Positions 16,872 through 25,653 of a stretch of 64,000 nt of DNA are shown here, one piece after another; position 1 is the first letter of the stretch; every line of letters starts with the position of its first letter. The notes below the pieces were generated by a model. It had not been told where the DNA came from, did not search any database, and worked only from the letters and a program-made list of their open reading frames with translations. Made by a program: the position numbers and the translations under genes. The stretch comes from DATGSL01 sp964645585 (lineage in GTDB: Bacteria; Verrucomicrobiota; Verrucomicrobiia; Opitutales; T3Sed10-336), in the NCBI GenBank assembly GCA_964645585.1, contig CAZYAN010000011.1, positions 1 through 64,000 on the forward strand, written 5' to 3'.

Positions 16872-18779
16872 TCACAAAATTGCGCTCGGAGTCGCGATGC
16901 GCTGGAAATGACCGATGCCCATCTGATCTTTTGCCCACCGCAAAAGTTTTGTATCGAATTCGGGAATACATTCCACCTTGCCGTCTAGAAAGTCCTCCAG
17001 CCGGTCGATAAGGCTTCGCACGCGGGTCATCCGCGCGCCATAGCGCAGCTCGATAACTTCCAGTCCGAACGGCTTGTATGTCGCCAGCCACATGTCCCGG
17101 TGCAACCGCCAGAGTTTTTCCAGCTCATCCAGCAGCGGCCGAACTTCGGTCTCCAGCAACCGCTTCAACTCCTTCCGGTCATCCGATCGATAGGCACGAA
17201 CGAGATTCTTGCGGCAGTCGCATTTCAACGCCAGTGTCCGCGCCAGCTGCGCCGGGAACCGCAAGCGTCCGGCTTCCGGCAGGGGCTTCGCCGCGGCCGC
17301 GTCGAGTTGTTCCGCCAGCGCCTGGTAAGCCGGGCGGTAACTCTCGACCTCGTGAAAAGGTTCGCACAGGCCGAGCAGCGGATCGTCCCAAAGAAGCCAC
17401 TTCGCGGTGTTCGTATAATCCATCTCCATCGACTTCTCGGGCGGCGTCTGATCGAGCCGGCTGGCGGAAACGTAATCGCGATAATCGGCCAAGCAGCTCG
17501 CGGCGAAGTTTCTTGCGGTTTTCTCCTCGTCAAATCCGTCGCCATAGGCGGAATCGGCGATCGCCTGGACCACTGGCAGCACCGAATAAAGGTCGCACTC
17601 CATTCCGTCATCGCCCCAGGTCGTGAGCAAAAGCCGCGTCACCCCTTTCGCCTTGCATGCCTCCACACAAGGCAGCGCACGAGCGAGCGTGTGGGGAACA
17701 TTCGTCCAGAACCGGGACCAGTTCCAGCAGCCGGGCGCCACAATCGGTTCTTTACCCATTTCCCGATGCCGGTCGATGCAGGTTTCGTAAAACGACTGGT
17801 CCGTGTGATAATAATCCCAATACACAAGATCGACTTCCGCGGGGATCGTCGCCGCGGCATCTGCCGGAATCCGGATGTCTGGATCGTAATAGGCGCCTTC
17901 CCGCGACGCCATCCGGAAATACATGTCCGACCAGATCATCGGCGCCAGACCGCGCTGATTGCAAAGCCCCGCCACCCGTGCGAGGTGTTCATTCATGATG
18001 TCGAACGTCCGCCGGTCGCCGAAGCGTTTCCGATACGCGCCCGTTCCCAATCCAAACGCCTCGTCCATTCCCAAGTGAATCCGCTTCGACCGAAATGGCG
18101 CGGTTGCCGCGTCAATCATCCGCCCCAGCAGCTCGTACGTCTTTTTCTCTCCAACGAGAAGAACATCGGCGGTATCCGCGACATCGGAGTAGGCCGCTTT
18201 CCACTGGAGCATTTGTTTGAGGTGCCCCAGCGTCTGAATCGACGGAGCAACCTCGATGCCGAAGCGGTCGGCATAAGCATCGATTTCCTTTAACTCCGAT
18301 TGACTGTATCCGCCACGCAAATACCCGAAGAACGGTTCGTCCGGCACTTCGTACGTATCCTCCATGTAAAGCAACAGGACGCTGATGCCCATCAGCGCCG
18401 CGCGCCGGAGAAAGGCCTTTACGGTTTCCGGTTTCGGGACGCCGTTCCGGGAACATTCCAGCTGAAGCGCGAGCATCTCAAAATGACAGTGCTCGCGGCG
18501 TTCCGTCTCGTCACCGGTCGCGGCAAGAAGCTGGCCGAGCGCGCGAAAGGCGTCGATGCGACGGCCCCAGACAATTTCCCAGTCCTCGCCGACCCGACGG
18601 ATCACATACCGGCGATCGCTTTCGAAATCCGGATCACAGTGAAAACGAACGGTTCGCCTTGCGCGCTGACCTCGATCTTCAATCGCCAAATGCGGCCGTT
18701 CCGTGATCAACGAGCGCAGACCCGCGCGCAAGTCGTCCGGGGCATGTTCCAGATCAATCCGCAAACGGTGGTCGGGCAT
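16872..18779 (-). CDS. GH20-like beta-N-acetylhexosaminidase, cytosolic
   Basis: The 635-residue protein has a TIM-barrel typical of glycoside hydrolase family 20-like enzymes. After an N-terminal GH20b-like segment (about 1-95), NGVPKPETVKAFLRRAALMGISVLLLYMEDTY starts the barrel. SIQTLGHLKQML and the catalytic pair HLGMD239E240AFG follow. Then come MIWSDMYFR, VYWDYYH and LLLTTWGDDGMECDLYS. Asp-Glu pairs of this kind support substrate-assisted cleavage of GlcNAc or GalNAc. A helical C-terminal region of about 200 residues follows. No signal peptide is present, so it probably acts on imported oligosaccharides. Substrate is inference. Confidence 0.82.
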   Translation of the reverse strand: MPDHRLRIDLEHAPDDLRAGLRSLITERPHLAIEDRGQRARRTVRFHCDPDFESDRRYVIRRVGEDWEIVWGRRIDAFRALGQLLAATGDETERREHCHFEMLALQLECSRNGVPKPETVKAFLRRAALMGISVLLLYMEDTYEVPDEPFFGYLRGGYSQSELKEIDAYADRFGIEVAPSIQTLGHLKQMLQWKAAYSDVADTADVLLVGEKKTYELLGRMIDAATAPFRSKRIHLGMDEAFGLGTGAYRKRFGDRRTFDIMNEHLARVAGLCNQRGLAPMIWSDMYFRMASREGAYYDPDIRIPADAAATIPAEVDLVYWDYYHTDQSFYETCIDRHREMGKEPIVAPGCWNWSRFWTNVPHTLARALPCVEACKAKGVTRLLLTTWGDDGMECDLYSVLPVVQAIADSAYGDGFDEEKTARNFAASCLADYRDYVSASRLDQTPPEKSMEMDYTNTAKWLLWDDPLLGLCEPFHEVESYRPAYQALAEQLDAAAAKPLPEAGRLRFPAQLARTLALKCDCRKNLVRAYRSDDRKELKRLLETEVRPLLDELEKLWRLHRDMWLATYKPFGLEVIELRYGARMTRVRSLIDRLEDFLDGKVECIPEFDTKLLRWAKDQMGIGHFQRIATPSAIL

Positions 18780-18878
18780 CTTGGCAGCGTGACGGGATGA
18801 TGGGAGTCAGGCAACGGGATTTCCCGCTGGGCGATGCACACCGGATGGTTCGGAAACCCGCTGGCGGAGACGTCCGCC

Positions 18879-19832
18879 CTACGATGGGCGCGGCTTCTCC
18901 ATCGCCGCCGCGGCCGCGGCGATCATCACCTCCTCGGGCACGGGCGCTTCTGACCAAATTTCCAGCGAACGAACCCCTTGATACACGAGCATCGATAGAC
19001 CGTTCGCCGCCCGCAATCCGCGCTCCCGGGCCGTCCGGACCAGAGCCGGTTCCGCCGGATTGTAAATCATATCGAATACACACGTTCCTTCGGGAAACGG
19101 CGCGAGGTCGATTGGCGGCGGATCGTCCGCGCGAAGGCCGAGCGCGGTCGCATTCACCACGACAGGAGGCCGGTCCCAGTCGGTTGGCGGATCGGACAGA
19201 ACGAAGGTTCGGATTTCCGTCTCGCCGCCCAGACGCCGTAGATCCTCGCGGAGCGGCGTCAGTTTCTCCGGTGTCCGGTTCCCGAGAAACAGCTGGCGGC
19301 AGCCGCTGCGCACGGCCAAAACCGCGGCCGAACGTGCGGCCCCGCCCGCTCCGAGCAGGACCATGTCGGCACCGTGCAAATCCACGCCCAGCGCCACCTC
19401 GATCCCGCGCGCGAGACCGTAGCCGTCGGTGTTGAAACCGCGGTAGCCGCCGGGCGTCCACAAAAGCGTGTTCAGCGCCCCCGTCGCGCTCGCCGACGGG
19501 TCGATTTCATGCGCGAGGCCGACCGCGAGGATTTTGTGGGGAATCGTCAGGTTCAGCCCGCGAAATCTCCTTTGGTGAAACTGCTGTAACGCCTCCGGCA
19601 GTTCTTCCGGCGGAACGGCGAACTTGAAATAGCGCCAGGACGCGAAACGCGCGTCCTTCTCAGCCATCGCCCGAAGGGCCGCGTTGTGCATGGCCGGACT
19701 GATGGAATGTTCGATCGGAAAGCCCAGCACCGCCAGCGCCGTCCCCTCAAAGGACCAGTCCGCCAGCGCATCAAGCGTGAGCACCCGTTCTTCAGGAGCT
19801 GACGTTTCGCTGGTGGGTTGCCTCAAACTCAT
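18879..19832 (-). CDS. aroE: shikimate dehydrogenase
   Basis: AroE reduces 3-dehydroshikimate to shikimate with NADPH in aromatic amino-acid synthesis. GFPIEHSISPAMHNAAL carries the Ser-x-Ser substrate motif. LNLTIPHKILAV has the catalytic Lys. LLGAGGAARSAAVLA is the Rossmann dinucleotide loop and FLGNRTPEKL the NADPH-specific NRT. VFDMIYNPAEPALVRTARERGL ends the core. The start at ATG 19832 overlaps the end of the upstream SirB1-type gene by 41 bp. GTG 19784, just after that stop, and ATG 19868 are alternatives. At about 317 residues it is slightly long at both ends. Confidence 0.93.
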   Translation of the reverse strand: MSLRQPTSETSAPEERVLTLDALADWSFEGTALAVLGFPIEHSISPAMHNAALRAMAEKDARFASWRYFKFAVPPEELPEALQQFHQRRFRGLNLTIPHKILAVGLAHEIDPSASATGALNTLLWTPGGYRGFNTDGYGLARGIEVALGVDLHGADMVLLGAGGAARSAAVLAVRSGCRQLFLGNRTPEKLTPLREDLRRLGGETEIRTFVLSDPPTDWDRPPVVVNATALGLRADDPPPIDLAPFPEGTCVFDMIYNPAEPALVRTARERGLRAANGLSMLVYQGVRSLEIWSEAPVPEEVMIAAAAAAMEKPRPS

Positions 19833-20661
19833 GGACAAAACCGGCAAAGAGCCGCGCATGCGCGGCATCGTTTGCCCGCTGGTAATGTTTCGCCAAGATC
19901 CGGCAGCAGCCGCACAGTACCTCGCGAACGGGCGTCGGCGTCAAGTAGCTCAGCCTCGGCGGCCGCTTCTCCGCCCGCAGGCGAGCAAACACATCGTCCG
20001 GGGTCCGGAACACGCCGCGCGAAAACGCATCGATAAAAAACGGCGGTTTTTCGTCGTAGCATCCGACCAGAAAATGGCCCGGCACCGCGACAGGTTCGAG
20101 TTCGATGCCGCATCGTTGCGCGACCAGGATGTAGACAATCGACAGCGTGATCGGCAGACCGCGCCGCGAAAGCAAAACTTCCCCGAGAAAGCTGTTTTGC
20201 GGATCGGCGAAATCCTCGGTGTTCCCTCGAAAACCGTACTCATGAAAAAGGACACGGTTGATCACCCGGCATTTCTGGCGCGTGGTCATCGGAGGGAACA
20301 TCAGCTCCATGCAGCGCTTCGCCATCTCGTCGAGCAGCCGGCAGGCCGCACCGACGTCGAGATCGGGCCAGACGGTCCGGTTCAGAAGCAGCGCACCCGT
20401 CTCCAGTTCATAGTGCAGCGACCGAATGAACGCCGAGAACTCCTCGACTGGATCGTTGAAATCGAGCCGCCGGAGATACCAGGATGCATGCATCCGCAAG
20501 ACACGATTTTCGCCGTCGCAGACTTCCTTCAAAAAATCCCCAGCCGGCCGCCCAATCGCGGAAAAACTGCGCAACAGCGACCGCCGCACCCCCAGATCCG
20601 GATCATCCAGGAGACGGAGAAACGCATCCTTGCGCTCGGGACTGAGGCTTTCCTGGTTCAC
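19792..20661 (-). CDS. SirB1-type transglutaminase-like protein
   Basis: The protein belongs to the SirB1 family (transglutaminase-like fold plus TPR-like tail). FPPMTTRQKCRVINRVLFHEYGFRGNTEDFADPQNSFLGEVLLSRRGLPITLSI is the diagnostic region, followed by VPGHFLVGCY and PFFIDAFSRG. The N-terminal part holds HEAT-like helices. The function of the family is not established. Sequence before GTG 20661 is poor, and GGTGGAG lies just upstream of that GTG, so I use it (289 residues). It follows the ATPase/TOPRIM pair by 104 bp and overlaps aroE, so it may share transcription with either. Confidence 0.85.
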   Translation of the reverse strand: MNQESLSPERKDAFLRLLDDPDLGVRRSLLRSFSAIGRPAGDFLKEVCDGENRVLRMHASWYLRRLDFNDPVEEFSAFIRSLHYELETGALLLNRTVWPDLDVGAACRLLDEMAKRCMELMFPPMTTRQKCRVINRVLFHEYGFRGNTEDFADPQNSFLGEVLLSRRGLPITLSIVYILVAQRCGIELEPVAVPGHFLVGCYDEKPPFFIDAFSRGVFRTPDDVFARLRAEKRPPRLSYLTPTPVREVLCGCCRILAKHYQRANDAAHARLFAGFVHEFEATHQRNVSS

Positions 20662-20765
20662 GGCTCCACCCTCGTCAAATTGCCCCGCCAGCGCAACTGA
20701 AAAGAGCCGAAAGCATCCATGACACTGAAGCTCCCCGAACCTATTTCGCCTCACCCTAAACGCGG

Positions 20766-21416
20766 TCAAACAGCCGGTGGCGCAGGCGCTACGTATCGGA
20801 ACCGTTCGAGTGCAAGCAAGGCGCGATGAAGACTGGCCGACGCGCGGCGGGCGACCTGCGGCTGCCAGCGCGAATAGACGAAGCGCGTGAGAACACCGTT
20901 GTAGTCAGGTCCCACCTTTCGGCGCCGCCCGGGTCCCGGGACAACCCCCTCCCGAATTTCCGCCGATCGCGAATCCCGCGCGAGTTCAATAATCAGCTCC
21001 TTTGGATCGACGATCGTTTCGGAATTCGCCGGAATCAATGCCGCCCGCACTTGCAGATAACGCGCGAGCGCTTCGCGATGCGCCAGCAGCCAAGCTTCGA
21101 CTTCCCGGATCGCCACTCGGAAAACGAGGTTCGGATGTAGAGGCGCCGGCAGCCAGGAACGAAGAATTACGTGCGGACAGAGGTGATCGTCCAAGTCGGT
21201 GAGAACAAGAATCCCGTTCGTCTCCGCCGCCTTGTTGAACGCCGGCATATTTTTCTGAATAAACCCGAATCCTTCGTGGCCGAGAGATGCCAGCACGGAG
21301 AACTTGTCGCCAAATCCGGCGAGCATTTTCCGCAGGGCCGCTTCGCTGAGGACATCCTCGACGACAAGCACTACCTCAATTCGCTTCGCGTCATTCAAAA
21401 TATCCGAGCTCCTCAA
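20766..21416 (-). CDS. DUF4276-like TOPRIM-fold protein, partner of AAA ATPase
   Basis: The 216-residue protein resembles DUF4276/RloB-type TOPRIM-like proteins. VVLVVED (residues 14-21) supplies the first acidic residue. GILVLTD74LD76D gives the DxD pair, and FRVAIREVEAWLLAH (about 99-112) matches the conserved E-W helix. Such proteins are usually putative metal-dependent nucleases. The gene overlaps the end of the upstream ATPase gene and has no ATG: TTG 21416 opens the frame, and TTG 21398, about 10 nt after GAGGAG, is the better start. With the ATPase it forms a candidate OLD/PARIS-like two-gene defence module. Family assignment is from motif reading only. Confidence 0.7.
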   Translation of the reverse strand: MRSSDILNDAKRIEVVLVVEDVLSEAALRKMLAGFGDKFSVLASLGHEGFGFIQKNMPAFNKAAETNGILVLTDLDDHLCPHVILRSWLPAPLHPNLVFRVAIREVEAWLLAHREALARYLQVRAALIPANSETIVDPKELIIELARDSRSAEIREGVVPGPGRRRKVGPDYNGVLTRFVYSRWQPQVARRASASLHRALLALERFRYVAPAPPAV

Positions 21417-22545
21417 TGCGCGACGGCTGACTCCGCGGCAAGACGACTTCCCCCGCCGACAGTCCGGCGTCCATCAGCGACGCGACTTCGGGAAGAGACG
21501 ACGCCATCACCAGCGAAGCGCCGCCGGACGGATCCGGCAGACAGAGCAGCACTTCGGCTCCGTCGATTCCCGGATCGGATAACAGGTCCGGACTGTGCGT
21601 CGTCATAATCACTTGCCCGGGCCGACGCCGCTTGAGGCGAAAGATCAATCCGGGCAAACAGCGCACAACCGATGGATGCAGCGACAGCTCGGGCTCTTCC
21701 AGGAGGAGCATCGATTCGTTCTCCAGAAGCGTCCAGAGAATGCTGATCAGACGAAGCGTGCCGTCCGAAAACTGACTCTGCCCAACCGCGTCCGCCGAAC
21801 GCCACTTTTCGAAAATAGTCTCAAGCTGCAGCCGGCCTTCCTTCGTCATCGCGAGTCCGAGCGATTTCAATTGCGGAACCGCCAGCTTCAGCGCCGCCTC
21901 GATCCGGCGAATGCGGCGATTCCGCTCCGCGGCCGGAGTCGCCACGATGCTGTCCAAAAGGGATTGGACCGAACCATCCCGCGGCGCCTCCGGCCAGATC
22001 CCGCTTCCTTGCCGGATCGATTCCCGCGCGGTCTGGGGAAACAGATGCTGAAAAATGACGCCGGCAAAGAAATCCGCGATCTCACGAAATGCGCCGTTCG
22101 TTGTCACATTTTCCAAATACGTCTCTCGGAGACGCTCCGGATCCGCGCGGTCTTCCCGGTCGGGTCGATCCAGAATCTGTTCTTCGCCGCGCCAAACTTT
22201 TTCAAAAACGACAACCGGCCGCGTGTCCTTCCGGTCGCAGGGCTGAACACCGAGCGCATACTTCCACGCCTGGCGCGCCGCCCCGACTTTGCCTAGCGTG
22301 ACAGCGATCTCAAATCCGTCCCCGCGTCCCGTCCGGCAATGGATGGCGCAAACACCGGCTCGCTCTTCGACGGCCCGAAACAATCCGCCTCCCGGTCGCG
22401 TGACCGATGCGAGGAACCGAAAGACATCGAGGAAATTGGATTTCCCTCCGGCGTTCGGGCCGACGGCGAAAACCCGGCGATCCAGTGCCACCCGGGCATG
22501 ACGAATATTCCGCCAATTCCGAATCTCCACCTCGGTTACGATCAT
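21391..22545 (-). CDS. RecF/SMC-like AAA family ATPase
   Basis: The 384-residue protein is an ABC-type AAA ATPase (AAA_21, COG4637-like). It starts MIVTEVEIRNWRNIRHA, typical of RecF/OLD-like proteins. Walker A is VGPNAGGKSN (28-37), where Ala replaces the usual Gly after Asn. The signature QFSDGTLRL lies at 258-266, Walker B MLLLEEPELSLHP at 279-291, and the H-loop TTHSPDLLS has His317. It lacks a fused TOPRIM or nuclease domain. The second ATG (22545) is preferred, as GGAGG lies 8 nt before it. The downstream TOPRIM-like gene overlaps its end. Together they suggest anti-phage or DNA-surveillance activity. Confidence 0.85.
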   Translation of the reverse strand: MIVTEVEIRNWRNIRHARVALDRRVFAVGPNAGGKSNFLDVFRFLASVTRPGGGLFRAVEERAGVCAIHCRTGRGDGFEIAVTLGKVGAARQAWKYALGVQPCDRKDTRPVVVFEKVWRGEEQILDRPDREDRADPERLRETYLENVTTNGAFREIADFFAGVIFQHLFPQTARESIRQGSGIWPEAPRDGSVQSLLDSIVATPAAERNRRIRRIEAALKLAVPQLKSLGLAMTKEGRLQLETIFEKWRSADAVGQSQFSDGTLRLISILWTLLENESMLLLEEPELSLHPSVVRCLPGLIFRLKRRRPGQVIMTTHSPDLLSDPGIDGAEVLLCLPDPSGGASLVMASSLPEVASLMDAGLSAGEVVLPRSQPSRIEELGYFE

Positions 22546-22620
22546 TGGCATCCCCTCCTCTCTCTTCTTCCTTGAAACTTCCGTGCTATGCGGGCGGGGG
22601 GCGGCACGAGCGGGGGCTTC

Positions 22621-22641
22621 AGCGCCTTCTCCGGAGGCGCT
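22621..22641. other. hairpin upstream of the ATPase gene
   Basis: AGCGCCT and AGGCGCT form a perfect 7-bp stem with a 7-nt loop in the 174-bp gap between the acyl-CoA synthetase stop side and the ATPase start. There is no T-run. It may be a weak transcription barrier that separates the two genes. I see no other feature in the gap. Confidence 0.3.
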
Positions 22642-22725
22642 AAAGCGCCAATTCTTACCTCTGGTGCCGTGAGTTTCATTCTGTTTTGTCCACCCGCGCC
22701 CGCCCGGGATTTTTGCTCCTGTGAA

Positions 22726-24639
22726 TCACTGCTTGAACATCCCTTCGATCAGGTCCCGGTACTTCGCCTCAATGACGTGACGCCGCAATTTGAACAAATT
22801 TGTCATTTCCTCCCCCACTTGGAACGGTTGAGGCAACAGCCGGAACTCCCGGATGCGCTCAAAGTGCTTGAAGCCGTTTTCCGCCGATATCCGTTCCCGA
22901 ATCTCGTCGCGAATCATGGCCGCCGCCTCGGCGTGTTTCGCCAGATCTGCCGTATCGGTGAACTCAATACCTCGCTCCCGGAATCCCTCCAGGTCGGGAA
23001 CGATCAGCACGCCGATAAACTTTTGATCCTGCCCTACCACCATGCACTGATCAATCAGCGGACTCTGTCGCAACCGGGCTTCAATCGGCGTCGGCTCGAG
23101 GTTCTCCCCGCTTGAAAGAACAATGGTTTCCTTGCACCGTCCGAGAATGCGGAGGCAGCCGTTATGAGTGATCATCCCGAGATCGCCGGTGTGAAACCAC
23201 CCGTCGCGCATGGCAGTCGCCGTGATCTCCGGATCGCGGTAGTAACCTTTCATCACCTGGGGCCCGCGCACGCAAATTTCTCCGCGCTGTCCGCGCCCTT
23301 CGTGCGGGAGTTCCGGATTGGGAAAAAGGATCTTCCGCGTATCAATGCATTCGATACGCACTTCCGTCCCGGGAATCGGCGGACCGACGCTGCCGACGAC
23401 CACCGACCGCCGCGTCCGCACCGCGAGCACCGGGGAGGTTTCCGTCAGACCGTATCCCTCGAGGACCGGAATGCCGACGTAGTTGAAAAATCGATCAATC
23501 TCACTCGGAAGGGCGCCGCCCCCGGAGATCGTTGCCTTTAATGCGCCGCCGATACTTTGCCGAATTTTCGCGAGAACCAAGGAATCGAAAAGCGTGTAAC
23601 CGGGTGCGGTGACAGCCCACCGAACGCCGTGAACCGCCGTCAGCATCGCGCGTCTCCACGCGGGCTCCGGCGCCATCAGCAAACGCTGCCCGGTGAGAAA
23701 GAAGCGTGACTCGGTGTGGCTCTGTCCAAAGAAGTACGCGAGGTGAAAGAGAAGCCGGCGCGCCGCGGGAGCCGTTTCGACGCTTTTGAGAATCCGCTGG
23801 TGCAGGCTTTCCCAAAGGCGAGGGGCGGATCCCATGAAGGTCGGCGCAACCGTACGGAGATCTTCCGCCAGTGTTCGCAAGCCGGAATAGTACGTGCATG
23901 CGCCGCAACTGATCGCGAGCACTTCAAAGACCCGCTCGAAGATGTGCCACACGGGAAGAATCGAGAGGATCCGGTCCTCGCTCGAAAGCGGCAGCGGAAT
24001 CGTGGCCACCTGCGACATCATGTTCGCATGCGTCAACATCACGCCTTTCGGGTTACCCGTCGTCCCGGATGTGTAAATCAAGGTGAAGAGATCGTCCGGC
24101 CGCACGCCTTCGATTCGATCCTCGACGCGACGATCGCCGGATTCCCGCATTTGCGCCCCCCGCTCAATTAGATCGCGCAGGCGATGCACGTCAGGACCGG
24201 GGGTTCCATCCGGATCGAGAAGAACCACATGCCGAAGCTCCGGCAACTGGTCGCGCAACGCCAGCAAGCGCTCCTGCACGGCCTCGTTTTCGACAAATGC
24301 CACGCGGATGCCGGCATGGCGCACGATGTAGGCAAGCTCGTCGGACGTCACATCCCGGCCCCGCGGAACATCGGCGGCGCCGCAAAGCTGCACGCCGCAG
24401 TCGGCGAGAATCCACTCCTCGCGGTTGTCGCCGAAATGCCCGACATGATCGCGCGCCTCGACGCCGAGATCGATCAGCGCGGTCGCCAGACAAACCCCCT
24501 GACGGTAAAGCTCGGCATAGCTCAGCGGCTCCCACTGGCCTCGATTGCGCCGGCTCGCGAATGCCGGACGGTCGCCAAAACGCGCGGCGGCCTGCCGAAA
24601 AAGTTCAGCGAGATTCGGAGCGAGTATGCGGTCATCCAT
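22726..24639 (-). CDS. long-chain acyl-CoA synthetase (AMP-forming)
   Basis: The 637-residue protein is of the FAA1/COG1022 group, which activates fatty acids to acyl-CoA through acyl-AMP. LFTLIYTSGTTGNPKGVMLTHANM is the P-loop-like AMP-binding motif. Then come GGGALPSEIDRFFNYVGIPVLEGYGLTETSPVL, DGWFHTGDLGMITHNGCLRILGR and the C-terminal lysine region ENLEPTPIEARL. A membrane-associated helix is likely near LLFHLAYFFGQ. It lies 21 bp after the oppF-like gene on the same strand. Chain-length preference cannot be read. Confidence 0.93.
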   Translation of the reverse strand: MDDRILAPNLAELFRQAAARFGDRPAFASRRNRGQWEPLSYAELYRQGVCLATALIDLGVEARDHVGHFGDNREEWILADCGVQLCGAADVPRGRDVTSDELAYIVRHAGIRVAFVENEAVQERLLALRDQLPELRHVVLLDPDGTPGPDVHRLRDLIERGAQMRESGDRRVEDRIEGVRPDDLFTLIYTSGTTGNPKGVMLTHANMMSQVATIPLPLSSEDRILSILPVWHIFERVFEVLAISCGACTYYSGLRTLAEDLRTVAPTFMGSAPRLWESLHQRILKSVETAPAARRLLFHLAYFFGQSHTESRFFLTGQRLLMAPEPAWRRAMLTAVHGVRWAVTAPGYTLFDSLVLAKIRQSIGGALKATISGGGALPSEIDRFFNYVGIPVLEGYGLTETSPVLAVRTRRSVVVGSVGPPIPGTEVRIECIDTRKILFPNPELPHEGRGQRGEICVRGPQVMKGYYRDPEITATAMRDGWFHTGDLGMITHNGCLRILGRCKETIVLSSGENLEPTPIEARLRQSPLIDQCMVVGQDQKFIGVLIVPDLEGFRERGIEFTDTADLAKHAEAAAMIRDEIRERISAENGFKHFERIREFRLLPQPFQVGEEMTNLFKLRRHVIEAKYRDLIEGMFKQ

Positions 24640-24660
24640 GGTCAGGGCATCCAGCTTCCA

Positions 24661-25458
24661 CTAAAACTTCGGCACGGCGTCGAGAAGTTTCCGGGTGTAC
24701 TCATGCCGCGGATTCTCGTAGATTTCGTCTGCCGTCGCCTGTTCGACAATCTTCCCCTCGGTCATGACGAGGACTTCATCGCTGATATGTTCGACGACCG
24801 CGAGATCGTGCGCGATGAAGAGATACGTCAGGCCAAGCTCTTGTTGCAGATCCTGCAAGAGATTGACGATGGAAGCCTGGACCGAGACATCGAGCGCGCT
24901 GACCGCCTCGTCGCAGACAATAAATTCGGGCTCGACGGCGAGCGCCCGCGCGATGCCGATGCGCTGGCGCTGACCGCCGGAAAATTCGTGGGGATACCGT
25001 CGCAAATGATCCTCGAGCAACCCGACCTGCCGCAGCAATTCGACCGTCCGGTCACGCCGTTGCGCGCGTGACATCTCCGGAAAGTGAATCGTCAAAGCCT
25101 CTCCGACAATCGCTTCGACATTCATGCGCGGATTGAGCGAATTGAACGGATCCTGGAAGATCATCTGGATCTTCTTTCGGTACGGGAAAAATTCCTTTCG
25201 GCTGAGCTTCCCGATCTCGCGGCCTTCGTAATAGATCGCCCCGGCGGTGATCTTATTCAGCCGGACGATCGCGCGCCCGATGGTCGTCTTGCCGCTGCCG
25301 CTCTCCCCGACCAGTCCGACGGTTTTTCCGCGCGGCACGCGAAACGACACGCCGTCGACCGCCTTCACATGATCGACGACCCGGCGAAATACCCCGCCGT
25401 AGACCGGAAAATGAACCTTGAGGTCCTTGACTTCGAGAATCGTTGTAGAATCAGACAT
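24661..25458 (-). CDS. oppF: oligopeptide ABC transporter ATP-binding subunit (OppF/DppF)
   Basis: This 265-residue ABC ATPase energises uptake of oligopeptides or related solutes. LVGESGSGKTTIGRAIVRL is Walker A, HEFSGGQRQRIGIARALAVEPEFIVCDEAVSALDVS joins the signature to Walker B, and YLFIAHDLAVVEHI has the H-loop. The C-terminal oligopeptide motif is reduced to YTRKLLDAVPKF. ATG 25458 is preferred over GTG 25479. No permease, OppD or binding protein is adjacent: the upstream 175 bp are non-coding and the next gene is a GH43 enzyme. It must work with partners encoded elsewhere or be a remnant. Confidence 0.92.
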   Translation of the reverse strand: MSDSTTILEVKDLKVHFPVYGGVFRRVVDHVKAVDGVSFRVPRGKTVGLVGESGSGKTTIGRAIVRLNKITAGAIYYEGREIGKLSRKEFFPYRKKIQMIFQDPFNSLNPRMNVEAIVGEALTIHFPEMSRAQRRDRTVELLRQVGLLEDHLRRYPHEFSGGQRQRIGIARALAVEPEFIVCDEAVSALDVSVQASIVNLLQDLQQELGLTYLFIAHDLAVVEHISDEVLVMTEGKIVEQATADEIYENPRHEYTRKLLDAVPKF

Positions 25459-25653
25459 TCCGGGTGCAAAAAGTTTCACAGCAACGGGCTGGGAACGCGG
25501 CCGCTCCAGCCTGCTTTTTGTCGAACGCCGATACCGTTCCGCAGGATGAACAAAACAAAATAACGACCGGCTATAACCAAGGGGAAAGCTAGCGCTCTGG
25601 CCGTGTTGTGCAACTTTATTTGCCGCAATCCAACGCTGAGGCCGGCGAGCGCG

